This document shows positions 37,248-45,586 of a stretch of 64,000 bases of DNA, in pieces. The notes beneath the pieces are model-generated. The model ran no database searches. It had not been told where the DNA came from and saw only the letters and a list, made by a program, of their open reading frames with translations. Source of the stretch: Planctomycetaceae bacterium (lineage in GTDB: Bacteria; Planctomycetota; Phycisphaerae; UBA1845; UTPLA1); assembly GCA_006969385.1 (NCBI GenBank), contig CP030884.1, forward strand, positions 4,892,249-4,956,248, given 5' to 3'. Made by a program: the position numbers and the translations under genes. The stretch's first letter is position 1, and every line of letters starts with the position of its first letter.

Positions 37248-38963
37248 CTATGTTACCAAATAATGACGCCGTCTTTTCATGCGCGATCGACGCCAGCCCA
37301 ACAACATAAACGGCATCATCGCCGGCATGCCGCCGCCACAGCATTCCTCGGTCGTGGGCAACGGACCGGGCGTACCACCACCCGATGGCATGGGCGTATC
37401 GTCGCACGCATCAGGCGTTCCATCGCTATCCGCATCCAACGCATCATCACCACCGTCGCAGACGTCGGCGCTGTCGCACACGCCATCACCATCCGAATCG
37501 TTGGTGGCATCGTCCGGACAGGCATCGTTGCAGTCGAACACACCATCGCCATCGCTATCGACTTCTTCAACACCGCACCCGCATGGACCCGGATCAAGTT
37601 TATTGCCATCGTCCGGGCAGTTATCATTGAAATTGCCCACACCGTCGTCATCGTTGTCGAAGGCGAAGAAGTATGCGCTGCCGGGTTCGAGATCGCCCGG
37701 CCCCGCTTGCGGCGCGCCAATGACCAACCAGTCATCGGTCAGGTTGACCGAGTAACCGAGCAGCCGATCCGACAATGCATCCGATGCCACCAATTCCTCG
37801 TCTTCGAGACGATTGCCTGACCAACCGCCTTCCGGCATGAAATAAAGATAGCCTGCGCCTTCGCCGTCGGTACTACCGCCGCCCGAGTTATAACGGTTGG
37901 CGCCACCCACCAAGACAGTCTCGCCGTGAATATCAACCGACCACCCAAAGTAGCCCGTGTTCTCCGGGTCGGAGTAAACCAGTTTTGCGTTCTCGTCCGC
38001 ATTGGCCCATCCCGCATCCGGTTGGACAAAAAGATAAGCCGCGCCAATGCCGTCGGTCACCGACGGGCCCGTGTTCCCCTTATTCATCGCGCCGCTGACA
38101 ATCACGTTACCATCGATCGCAACGCTGTATCCCAAATAATCGGTCGACGCCGCGTCCGACGCAGTCAATCTTGCCGTCTCAAAGCTGTTAGCCCAACCGG
38201 CCGGGGCTCGTTCAAAGACGTAGATCTGTCCGGTGCCATCTTGCGCCATGCCGCCCGAGTTACCTACGTTCGGCGCGCCGCTTACAACGGTGTTGCCATC
38301 AATGGCGACCGAAAATCCCATCCGATCTTCGTCCGCCGCATCGGACGCCGTCAGTTTGGCCGTCTCGAACATATTGGTCCATCCTCCGTTGGGCTGCACA
38401 AATACATACGCGGCCCCCCGCGCGTTCGGCCCGGCTTGGCGCGAACCGACCGCAACGCTGTCGCCGTCGATCGCCACCGACCATCCAAATGTATCGTCGA
38501 GTGCGCCATCGCTCGCTCGCAACCGCGCAGTCTCCGTCATATCGGTCCAACCGCCGTTGGGTCGCTCGAAGATATATACTTGACCTTCGTCGCCGGGACC
38601 GGCTTGCGGCGCGCCGATGACGATGGTGCTTCCTTGAATTGCAACCTTAAACCCGAACCAGTCATCCGCGGCGGCGTCAGATGCACTTAGTATTGCAACC
38701 TGCCGCCACGTACCGCCGTTCCGCTCCAATACATACGCCAATCCTTCGAACATCGACCCACCATTGTCGACGCCAAATGCACCAATCACCGCAGTATCGC
38801 CGTCGATCGCAACGGCAGCGCCATAGTTGTCTTCGGGCATGCCCATCAAAGGCGTCTTCTTTACTTCGTTGGAGATGGAAACGGTCTGCGCGCCCATAAC
38901 CGTAACGGCCACAAACCCAGTCAACGCGACACACTTGGGAAAGAGCGAGAAGTAATTAATCAT
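37248..38963 (-). CDS. FG-GAP repeat surface protein with calcium repeats and C-terminal tail
   Basis: ATG 38963 (MINYFSLFPKCVALTGFVAV) with GAGGTG upstream is preferred over an earlier in-frame start and yields a proper signal peptide; 571 residues. Seven FG-GAP-type repeats follow (NYGAAVAIDGDTAVIGAFG, WFGFKVAIQGSTIVIGAPQ, TFGWSVAIDGDSVAVGSRQ, RMGFSVAIDGNTVVSGAPN, YLGYSVAIDGNVIVSGAMN, YFGWSVDIHGETVLVGGAN, LLGYSVNLTDDWLVIGAPQ). These should close a seven-blade integrin-like propeller. Thrombospondin type 3-like repeats and TTEECCGGGMPAMMPFMLLG plus basic residues end the protein. The tail DNA (37293-37360) differs from that at 35651-35718 at only 5 of 68 positions by eye, so the module was copied recently or is conserved. 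Confidence 0.9.
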   Translation of the reverse strand: MINYFSLFPKCVALTGFVAVTVMGAQTVSISNEVKKTPLMGMPEDNYGAAVAIDGDTAVIGAFGVDNGGSMFEGLAYVLERNGGTWRQVAILSASDAAADDWFGFKVAIQGSTIVIGAPQAGPGDEGQVYIFERPNGGWTDMTETARLRASDGALDDTFGWSVAIDGDSVAVGSRQAGPNARGAAYVFVQPNGGWTNMFETAKLTASDAADEDRMGFSVAIDGNTVVSGAPNVGNSGGMAQDGTGQIYVFERAPAGWANSFETARLTASDAASTDYLGYSVAIDGNVIVSGAMNKGNTGPSVTDGIGAAYLFVQPDAGWANADENAKLVYSDPENTGYFGWSVDIHGETVLVGGANRYNSGGGSTDGEGAGYLYFMPEGGWSGNRLEDEELVASDALSDRLLGYSVNLTDDWLVIGAPQAGPGDLEPGSAYFFAFDNDDDGVGNFNDNCPDDGNKLDPGPCGCGVEEVDSDGDGVFDCNDACPDDATNDSDGDGVCDSADVCDGGDDALDADSDGTPDACDDTPMPSGGGTPGPLPTTEECCGGGMPAMMPFMLLGWRRSRMKRRRHYLVT

Positions 38964-39221
38964 CGGCTGGCACCTCTTCAAGAGGCGTTCGTGTCGTGGC
39001 AGCCCCAACGAGAGAACAGCCATCGACGACGGGTCGCATGGAGCAATGGCCGTGCCATCGCCGTTTTCGCCTCATGAACAGCCAATTTGGGTAAAGAATG
39101 GGTAATAAAACCCTGGCAACCCCCATATTTGATGCCCCGAAATACGGCGGATACCGTGTGTTCGAGGATGGTAGGCTGCTGGATAAACCGAAGAGTCCTG
39201 CGACGCTTGAGAGCAGACCGA

Positions 39222-40127
39222 TCACTCGCAGTCGAGCACCTTGCGCGCCGCCTGCGTGATCATCTGGATCGCCGGATGGCGCACACGCCGCTCGATTGAG
39301 ATCGCAAAGAACTGCTCCTTCACATCCTCGCTGCGCCCGACCACTTGCACCTGATATTGTCGCTTGACCTCCGCTTCAATCGTCGACGGTACCACAAACA
39401 ATCCGCGCCCGGCCTGGCCGAATGCTTTAATCAAAGCCGCATCTTCAAATTCACCCACGATGCGCGGTGCGATATCCAAATCCTCAAACCAACGATCGAG
39501 ATTGCGCCGCAGCATGGTGGTTGAAATGGGTAACAACATCGGTGCACCGTCCAACGAAGCTGGGAATCGTTTGCGAAAACGCCGAGCTGTTGCGGCCTTG
39601 CCAAACACCGTGATACCACACTCACCCAAGAGATGGCTGTAGGCACGCACGTTCACATCGGGCGGAATCGGCGCATCGCTGAAGACCACATCGAGTTCGT
39701 GTACCGCCAGCCGCGCCAACAAATCCGGCGGCTTGCCTTCCACGCAGGTCACTTGAATTTCCGACTCGTCGGTCAACAACGGCCCCAAAATGCGTACCGT
39801 CATCAACTTCGATAACACGTCGGCCACGCCCACCAACAAGCGCGAGCGCGGTCGATAATCATCGTCTTTCACGGTTGAGACCAATTCCTCACCGAGCGTG
39901 AAGATTTCGTCCGCGTAACGAAATACCGTGCGCCCCATCTCAGTGAGTACCAAGCGCCGCCCACTACGCTCGAACAACTGCGTCGACAACGACTTTTCCA
40001 ATTGCTTGATTTGCGCGGAGACCGTGGGCTGGGCCAAATGCAGCCGCTCGCAGGCGGCGGCGACGGTGCCCTCTTTCGCGACGAGCCAAAAGTAATACAG
40101 ATGATGGTAATTAAGCCAGTTGGCCAT
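39222..40127 (-). CDS. nhaR: LysR-family regulator of the NhaR type
   Basis: ATG 40127 (MANWLNYHHLYYFWLVAKEG) has GAGGAT upstream; six extra codons upstream are less likely. The 301-residue protein matches NhaR closely in pattern. NYHHLYYFW opens a LysR helix-turn-helix (VAAACERLHLAQPTVSAQIKQLEKSL), then come FRYADEIFTLGEEL, VGVADVLSKL, HELDVVFSDAPI, LLGECGITVFG, GEFEDAALIKAFGQAGRGLFVVPS and RRVRHPAIQMI. In Proteobacteria NhaR activates the sodium/proton antiporter gene nhaA in response to sodium; no antiporter gene lies here. It is transcribed divergently from an HPF-like gene, with a LysR-type dyad between them. Confidence 0.85.
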   Translation of the reverse strand: MANWLNYHHLYYFWLVAKEGTVAAACERLHLAQPTVSAQIKQLEKSLSTQLFERSGRRLVLTEMGRTVFRYADEIFTLGEELVSTVKDDDYRPRSRLLVGVADVLSKLMTVRILGPLLTDESEIQVTCVEGKPPDLLARLAVHELDVVFSDAPIPPDVNVRAYSHLLGECGITVFGKAATARRFRKRFPASLDGAPMLLPISTTMLRRNLDRWFEDLDIAPRIVGEFEDAALIKAFGQAGRGLFVVPSTIEAEVKRQYQVQVVGRSEDVKEQFFAISIERRVRHPAIQMITQAARKVLDCE

Positions 40128-40200
40128 TCGACGGTATCCTCGCAAGACATTGAAACGTTAAAGCACGCTGAAGAGCACCTGCGGTGCGTGAAATATAATA

Positions 40201-40217
40201 GATAGATTTTTCCTATC
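40201..40217. promoter_or_regulatory. LysR-type operator between nhaR and the HPF-like gene
   Basis: GATAG-ATTTTTC-CTATC is a perfect 5-bp dyad that contains the LysR T-N11-A signature. It lies 74 bases from the nhaR start and 121 bases from the HPF start in an A/T-rich stretch unlike the surroundings. A second AT-rich ATTATCTAAT follows at about 40230. Confidence 0.5.
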
Positions 40218-40337
40218 AATAAAATTCCGATTATCTAATTTTCATGCAGTTCCGGCTGACGTATATTTCTAAGGCGAGCGGGAGGTACCGCTCCATGAGG
40301 CAATGGTGATCAACATCACCCGCAAAGGAGACGCCCC

Positions 40338-40667
40338 ATGATGATCGATATCGCGATGAGCCCTCAGCGGCCGTCGGCAAACCTGCAATCCCTTATCGAG
40401 AAGCGGGTTCGTTTCGCCCTTGGGCGATTTGAACGACGACTCAGTCGGGTGCACGTGCGATTGACCGACGAAAACGGACCGAAAGGCGGCATCGACAAAC
40501 GCTGTGCCATTTCGGCCGAGTTAGGAGCCGCCGGCACGCTGCACGCCGCTGTGGACGATAGCGATTACGAACCGGCCGTATCGCGGGCCGTCGAACGGCT
40601 GGCACGACGGGTAAAAGATCATCTGTCTCGCCGCCGCGACATCCGGCGGAAGTGGAGGAAAAGCTGA
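40338..40667 (+). CDS. Short HPF/RaiA-type ribosome-associated protein
   Basis: 109 residues with a beta-alpha-beta-beta-beta-alpha HPF-like pattern: SANLQSLIEKRVRFALGRFERRLSRVHVRLTDENG, GGIDKRCAISAELGAAGTLHAAVDDSDYEPAVSRAVERLARRVKDHLSRR. Short HPF/YfiA proteins sit in the 30S A- and P-sites and silence ribosomes in stationary phase or stress. The C-terminal dimerisation domain of long HPF is absent. AAAGGAG lies 8 bases before the ATG. It is divergent from nhaR and followed by a structured 3' region and terminator. Confidence 0.75.
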   Translation: MMIDIAMSPQRPSANLQSLIEKRVRFALGRFERRLSRVHVRLTDENGPKGGIDKRCAISAELGAAGTLHAAVDDSDYEPAVSRAVERLARRVKDHLSRRRDIRRKWRKS

Positions 40668-40688
40668 GCATTTATTCGAGCTGAAAAC

Positions 40689-40748
40689 TGAGAGTCGCTT
40701 CGGCGACGAGGAAGGACTGAATAGGGGCATCTGCCTCTATCTCTCTCA
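40689..40748 (+). ncRNA. Candidate three-way-junction RNA after the HPF gene
   Basis: Three helices fit together. Closing stem: TGAGAG (40689-40694) with CTCTCA (40743-40748). Hairpin: (G)TCGC-TTCG-GCGA(C), a very stable UUCG tetraloop (40694-40707). Hairpin: ATAGGGGCA with TGCCTCTAT (40721-40740, one G-U pair). The junction strand GAGGAAGGACTGA is unpaired. A terminator hairpin follows at once. This could be an RNA released from the HPF 3' end, a riboswitch-like leader of the next gene, or chance. I match it to no known family. Confidence 0.35.
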
Positions 40749-40749
40749 A

Positions 40750-40793
40750 GCCGCGTATGGGTTAAATGGGATCGGCCCATGCGCGGTTTTTTT
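40750..40793 (+). terminator. Terminator after the HPF gene and RNA element
   Basis: GCCGCGTATGGG pairs with CCCATGCGCGG(T) with one mismatch around a 13-base loop and runs into TTTTTTT. The rest of the gap 40668-41001 shows nothing further. Confidence 0.85.
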
Positions 40794-41001
40794 ATTATTC
40801 TTTATCCGATCGCATGTTCGGCAATTATCCAACGCGCCAGCGATTCATTGCACCTCCGACTGTTGACGCATTGGGCTGCCGCAACTTTCCCTGTCTCGAA
40901 ATCTGTCTGCCGATACTCGAAATAGCCCACCGATCATTTAAACTCATGAACGCGAGCCCGAATACAAGTTGCTCGGGTTTATCGTTACCGAGTTATTGAT
41001 C

Positions 41002-42429
41002 ATGACCGTCAGCGAAACAACTTGGGACCTCACCCGCGGTGAGTTTGACGCCGCGCGCTTAGCGCTGCTGCGCCGACGGTTTGTGACCTTCGCGCGCGTC
41101 GTGGGCTTGCTGGTCATCATTAAGACCGTCCTGGTCGCCTTGCTCGCGTCGGCCCACCAACTCGAATTATCGCTGCCGTTGCGACTGGCTTTTGCCACCA
41201 AGATTTTGCTTGGCCTCGCCATCTTGTGCCTGCCGTTTTTGTTCAAACGTCGGTTGGCACTACTCAATCATCGCCAAATTTTATGGCGCGCGGGTATCTT
41301 GATCGTGCTTGCCGTCATCACGCAGGTGACCGGCGCAGAAGTGCTGGGACGGCTGATCACCAACTTGCTCGCGGGGCTCGGCATCGAACATACCGTCAGC
41401 CCGGTCGGTCCGTTGATGTTGATACTGGGCCTGATTTACACGGCCGCCGCCCTCACGGTGCCGTGGCACTTGCGCGAAGCGCTGTGGCCGTTGCTCGCCG
41501 CGCTGTTCATTCTTGTTTGCGCCATGTTGATCGACCGCAGCGCGTATTGGCTGCGCCCGGCGCATTTGTATTACCTGGCGCTGGCGGGCGCGCCGGGCTT
41601 ACTGATCAGTTGGGTGCGTTCCAGCCATATTCGCGAGCGCATCGCCTTTCGAGCACTGGCCGGTCGGTACCAATCGATCTATTCGGATTTGGAAGCGGCG
41701 CGACGCATTCACGAAGCGCTGTTTCCCAACGAAATCGACCATGGTCCGGTACAGTTCGCCTATCGCTATCGCCCCGCGCGCGAAATTGGCGGCGATTTTC
41801 TGGCAGCCATCAAAGACAATAACGGCGGCCTCACGTTGGCGTTGCTCGACGTCACCGGCCACGGTGTGGCGGCCGCGTTGGCAGTCAATCGACTGCACGG
41901 CGAAATCAAACGCGTGACGGCGGAACACCCCGACGCCGGCCCGCGCGAATTTGTGATCGCCCTTAACCACTATATGTTTCTCACGCTGTCTGATGAATAT
42001 CTGTACGCCACCGGCGTAGTGGTGCATTTTGATGTGGAGAAGAAAAGGTTGCGCGTGTGTAACGCGGGCCACCCCGCGCCATTACTCCGGCGCGCCGATG
42101 GAACGGTTCATAAGTTCGACGCCAACGCCGCCATGCTGGGAATCCTGGATGGCGATGCGTTTATCACCACCGAACACGCAGTACCCATCGACACCGACGA
42201 CCGGTTACTACTTTATACCGATGGCGCTGTGGAGGCCGTAAACAGCACGGAGCAATTCCTCGGAATCGCCGGGCTTACTAAACGCTTTCAGGATAGCCCG
42301 AGCACCGACCCCGACGCACTGGCGCGTGATATCGAAGCAAGCGTGCAGGCATTTTCCGATGGTGGCCTACTGGATGACACGCTGATCGCGATTGCTTGTT
42401 TATCGAACGAACCACTAGGCGAAACGTGA
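41002..42429 (+). CDS. Membrane SpoIIE/PP2C-type Ser/Thr phosphatase
   Basis: ATG 41002 (MTVSETTWDLTRGEFD) is used; a TTG 11 codons earlier is possible. The 475-residue protein has about six or seven transmembrane helices (~20-220) and a cytoplasmic PP2C domain of the SpoIIE/RsbU kind. Its phosphatase motifs are ARRIHEALFPNE, REIGGDFLAAI (metal Asp), LALLDVTGHGVAAAL (metal Asp, Gly-His-Gly), LRVCNAGHPAPLL, LLLYTDGAVEA and GLLDDTLIAIAC. Such enzymes dephosphorylate anti-anti-sigma factors in partner-switching networks. No RsbV/RsbW-like gene lies alongside, so the target is elsewhere. The membrane part has no named sensor domain. Confidence 0.9.
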   Translation: MTVSETTWDLTRGEFDAARLALLRRRFVTFARVVGLLVIIKTVLVALLASAHQLELSLPLRLAFATKILLGLAILCLPFLFKRRLALLNHRQILWRAGILIVLAVITQVTGAEVLGRLITNLLAGLGIEHTVSPVGPLMLILGLIYTAAALTVPWHLREALWPLLAALFILVCAMLIDRSAYWLRPAHLYYLALAGAPGLLISWVRSSHIRERIAFRALAGRYQSIYSDLEAARRIHEALFPNEIDHGPVQFAYRYRPAREIGGDFLAAIKDNNGGLTLALLDVTGHGVAAALAVNRLHGEIKRVTAEHPDAGPREFVIALNHYMFLTLSDEYLYATGVVVHFDVEKKRLRVCNAGHPAPLLRRADGTVHKFDANAAMLGILDGDAFITTEHAVPIDTDDRLLLYTDGAVEAVNSTEQFLGIAGLTKRFQDSPSTDPDALARDIEASVQAFSDGGLLDDTLIAIACLSNEPLGET

Positions 42430-42438
42430 TAACGATCG

Positions 42439-43740
42439 CTAGGCCGTCGCCGCCAGCAGGGAGTGCTTTACCGCCCCATCGACGATCGTCGTCACGGCGC
42501 GGCCCTTGAGTTGCCAACCGTGATACGGGCAGTTGCGGCTTTTGGATTTGAGGCTCTCGACATCGACCGTCCATTCCAGTTCGGGATCGATGATCGTGAT
42601 ATCGGCGTAAGCGCCTTCGCGCAAATTGCCGCGTGGGATGCCGAGAATACGAGACGGGTTAACCGTCATCTTTTGAATGAGTGACGGCCAATCGAGCCGA
42701 CCGGAATGCACAAGCGCTTTGGCAAACAAGCCCAGCGCCATTTCCAAGCCGATGATGCCCATCGGCGCGTTTTGGAAATCGTCTTCCTTTTCTTCGCGCC
42801 CATGCGGCGCGTGGTCGGTGATCAAACAATCGATGGTGCCATCGACCACGCCATCCAGACAAGCGTCAATATCTTTCTGGCTGCGCAGCGGCGGGTTCAT
42901 TTTGTAATTCGTGTCGTACGTCGTGACCGATTCTTCCGTGAGTAACAAATGATGCGGACACACTTCGGTCGTCACCTTGATGCCACGGCCCTTCGCTTCG
43001 CGCACCAGTTGCACCGCCCCTGCGGTAGAGATGTGCGCCACGTGATAGCGCGTGTCGGCATTCTTGGCGAGCATCAGATCGCGCGCGATCATGGCTTCTT
43101 CGGCAATCGCGGGAATGCCCGGCAGCCCCAGGCGCGTCGCCGTCACACCCGCATTCATACAACCCGAGCCAGCCAGATCCGGATCTTCGCAATGCTGGAT
43201 GATGACCTTGTCGAACATGCGGACGTATTGCAGCGCACGCAACATGGCGGATGGGCTGGCCACGCCGCAACCATCATCGCTAAACGCGACCGCACCCGCG
43301 CGCACCATCTGCCCCATCTCGGCCAGTTCCTTGCCGTCGCGTCCCTTAGTGACGGCACCGATCGGATACACATGGCACAAATCGGCCCGCGCGGCTTGGC
43401 GATAGATAAATTCGACCATCGCCTCGGTATCGATCACCGGCTCGGTATTCGGCATGCATGCGATCGACGTAAAGCCGCCCGCCACCGCCGCCGCCGAACC
43501 GGAAGCGATGGTTTCTTCTTCTTCGTTGCCCGGCTCGCGCAGATGCACGTGCATATCGATCAGGCCGGGGCAAACGATCAGTCCCTTGGCGTCGATCTCT
43601 TCACCGCCCTTCGCGGCTTTGTCGATACCAACGATGCGACCGTCCTCGACCGCCACATCGGCAACCTGATCGAGACCCTGCGCCGGGTCGATCACGCGCC
43701 CGCCCTTGATGGTCAGATTGCGTCCTGCCAGATTGACCAT
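42439..43740 (-). CDS. pyrC: Dihydroorotase
   Basis: Third step of pyrimidine synthesis: cyclises carbamoyl aspartate to dihydroorotate. The 433-residue class I enzyme has the zinc motif CPGLIDMHVHLREPG, ACMPNTEPVIDT, the His of QHCEDPDL, YHVAHISTAGAV, KVTTEVCPHHLLLTEE, NPPLRS and the catalytic CLITDHAPHGREEKE. The carbamylated-lysine position of class II enzymes is replaced, as usual in class I. The start ATG (43738-43740) overlaps the pyrB stop as TAATG, so it is translationally coupled. Ends 10 bases from the convergent phosphatase gene. Confidence 0.96.
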   Translation of the reverse strand: MVNLAGRNLTIKGGRVIDPAQGLDQVADVAVEDGRIVGIDKAAKGGEEIDAKGLIVCPGLIDMHVHLREPGNEEEETIASGSAAAVAGGFTSIACMPNTEPVIDTEAMVEFIYRQAARADLCHVYPIGAVTKGRDGKELAEMGQMVRAGAVAFSDDGCGVASPSAMLRALQYVRMFDKVIIQHCEDPDLAGSGCMNAGVTATRLGLPGIPAIAEEAMIARDLMLAKNADTRYHVAHISTAGAVQLVREAKGRGIKVTTEVCPHHLLLTEESVTTYDTNYKMNPPLRSQKDIDACLDGVVDGTIDCLITDHAPHGREEKEDDFQNAPMGIIGLEMALGLFAKALVHSGRLDWPSLIQKMTVNPSRILGIPRGNLREGAYADITIIDPELEWTVDVESLKSKSRNCPYHGWQLKGRAVTTIVDGAVKHSLLAATA

Positions 43741-44738
43741 TAGCTATCCGCCTCCCCCGCCTGCTTGCACAAAAACATCACCGCCATGCGCACAGCCAAG
43801 CCGTTGGTCACTTGATCGAGGATCACGCTCCTCTGACCGTCGGCAACCTCGCCCGACATCTCCACGCCGCGATTGATCGGCCCCGGATGCATCACCAGCA
43901 CATCGCTCTTTGCACGGTTGAGCCGCTCATTGGTCAGCCCAAATAGACGGCTGTATTCCTGCAAGCTTGGAAACACATTCGACGAAATGCGTTCGCGTTG
44001 CACGCGCAGCATGTTGATTACATCAAACTCACCGATCACAGAATCGAAATCGTGCACGACGCGCGCGCCGAGCTTTTCAAACCCGCGCGACACGAGCGTC
44101 GTCGGCCCGACGAATGTGACCTCGGCCCCCAACTTCAACAAACCGTGCAGGTTCGACCGCGCCACCCGCGAATTGTTGATATCGCCGACCACCGCCACCT
44201 TCAACCCGTCAACGCGCCCTTTGTTCTGACGCATCGTGTAGATATCGAGGAGGCCTTGCGTTGGGTGTTCGTGGCGACCGTCGCCAGCGTTGATAACGCT
44301 GCAGCTCACGTTTTGCGCGACCAAATGCGTGGCCCCCGCCGCCCCGTGCCGACAGATGATGATATCGACACCCATCGCTTCGATGTTACGCACCGTATCG
44401 CGCAAGGTTTCGCCCTTGCTCACGCTGCTGCTCTTGGCGGTAAAGTCGATAACATCCGCGCTCAATCGTTGAGCCGCCAAGGTAAAGCTGATGCGCGTGC
44501 GGGTGGAATCTTCAAAAAACAAGTTCGCGACGACGCGGCCGCGCAAGGCGGGCACCTTCTTTACGCTGCGTTTGGATACGTCGGAGAATGCCTCGGCCGT
44601 ATCGAGAATCAAACTGATTTCATCGGCCGTCAGGTCTTCGAGGGTCAACAAATGTCGATGCTTCCAGATCGTCGGCTGTTGCTGGGCGGCTGCCGCCATT
44701 TGCCGCGCCGATTCGACCGGATTGCCTACGCCGCTCAA
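43740..44738 (-). CDS. pyrB: Aspartate carbamoyltransferase catalytic subunit
   Basis: Second step of pyrimidine synthesis: carbamoyl phosphate + aspartate to carbamoyl aspartate. The start is TTG 44738, overlapping the pyrR stop as TTGA and preceded by GGAGGTGGGAG; an ATG 13 codons later is less well placed. Of 332 residues, the first ~25 extend beyond typical catalytic chains. Key motifs: FFEDSTRTRISFTLAAQRL (carbamoyl-phosphate site), SVSKGETLRDTVRNIEAMGVD, CRHGAAGATH, INAGDGRHEHPTQGLLDIYT, LRVQRER and VMHPGPINRGVE. No regulatory pyrI gene is present, consistent with the class found with PyrR and dihydroorotase. Confidence 0.96.
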   Translation of the reverse strand: MSGVGNPVESARQMAAAAQQQPTIWKHRHLLTLEDLTADEISLILDTAEAFSDVSKRSVKKVPALRGRVVANLFFEDSTRTRISFTLAAQRLSADVIDFTAKSSSVSKGETLRDTVRNIEAMGVDIIICRHGAAGATHLVAQNVSCSVINAGDGRHEHPTQGLLDIYTMRQNKGRVDGLKVAVVGDINNSRVARSNLHGLLKLGAEVTFVGPTTLVSRGFEKLGARVVHDFDSVIGEFDVINMLRVQRERISSNVFPSLQEYSRLFGLTNERLNRAKSDVLVMHPGPINRGVEMSGEVADGQRSVILDQVTNGLAVRMAVMFLCKQAGEADS

Positions 44739-45256
44739 GCTCCCACCTCCACGCCTTCAGCGCCGTCGCGTTCCCGCAACTTTACGTCGATATGTCTCGC
44801 TTCTTGTCGGGCATCGAAGCCCACATAGTCGGGTTGGATCGGTAATTCGCGACCGCCGCGATTGACGAGCACCGCCAAGCGAATCGCCTTGGGCCGACCC
44901 AAATCGATGATGGCTGCCAACGCCGAGCGAATCGAGCGCCCCGAGTAAATCACGTCGTCCACTAACACCAAATAGCGGCCCTCGACATCGAACGGAATCT
45001 CCGTCGTGCGCACGATCGCCGACGGCCCGATCTCCGCCAGATCGTCCCGATAGAGCGTGATATCGAGCGTGCCGAAGGCGATCTCGTCGTGGCCCTTGGT
45101 CGCCAGGTGTTGGCGCAGGCGCTCGGCAAGGACATCGCCGCGCTGGCGAATTCCGATAATGCCGATGGGCACGCCGTGCGGCAATTCGGCGGCGATCTCG
45201 TCCGCCATGTTCTGCAGCGCCGCGGCGATGCCAGCTTCGTCGAGTATGACCGTCAT
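44735..45256 (-). CDS. pyrR: PyrR bifunctional regulator/uracil phosphoribosyltransferase
   Basis: 173 residues with the PyrR pattern: GIIGIRQRGDVLAERL, a long ITLYRDDLAEIG segment, the PRPP loop YLVLVDDVIYSGRSIRSAL, and the RLAVLVNRGGRELPIQPDYVG end. In Firmicutes PyrR binds pyr mRNA to cause attenuation in response to UMP and also makes UMP from uracil. It is the first gene of pyrR-pyrB-pyrC, with overlapping stops and starts. I could not pick out a PyrR binding hairpin in the leader, so regulation by RNA binding is an open question here. Confidence 0.92.
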   Translation of the reverse strand: MTVILDEAGIAAALQNMADEIAAELPHGVPIGIIGIRQRGDVLAERLRQHLATKGHDEIAFGTLDITLYRDDLAEIGPSAIVRTTEIPFDVEGRYLVLVDDVIYSGRSIRSALAAIIDLGRPKAIRLAVLVNRGGRELPIQPDYVGFDARQEARHIDVKLRERDGAEGVEVGA

Positions 45257-45586
45257 ACCGACTCAGATTATCCGAGCCCGCGCATGGCGGCAATGTGTGA
45301 ATTGCTTCCAGCTACCGCCTTAACAAACGCAGGCTGCTTGACCAAAGTCACCGACGATGCCGCCTCATTGACCGATAGCATCAATCACTGCCCCATCGCC
45401 GAAACTGCCGCTGGTCACGAACAGCCGAAGCCCAAGCATGGCGTGCAAAAAGCAAGATTGCCAGCCCTCAAAATGACTGACCTTTTTTGTCGGTTTTTTC
45501 TCAAACGGCTATACTAACGAGATTCAAAGGGTGATTTCTAAGCAGCCATCACACTTACACTACGCACAAGAGATCCCAAGGGGCCA
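45257..45586. other. Divergent gap between pyrR and the MacA-like gene
   Basis: No gene seen. On the plus strand ACTGAC/GTCGGT with a T run (45475-45500) could be a weak terminator; it overlaps the -35 of the candidate promoter. No clear PyrR-type anti-terminator was found upstream of pyrR. Confidence 0.4.
45487..45515 (+). promoter_or_regulatory. Candidate promoter for the MacA-ABC operon
   Basis: TTGTCG (45487-45492) and TATACT (45510-45515) are spaced by 17 bases, 72 bases before the MacA-like start. Matches to TTGACA/TATAAT are 4/6 and 5/6. Confidence 0.5.
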
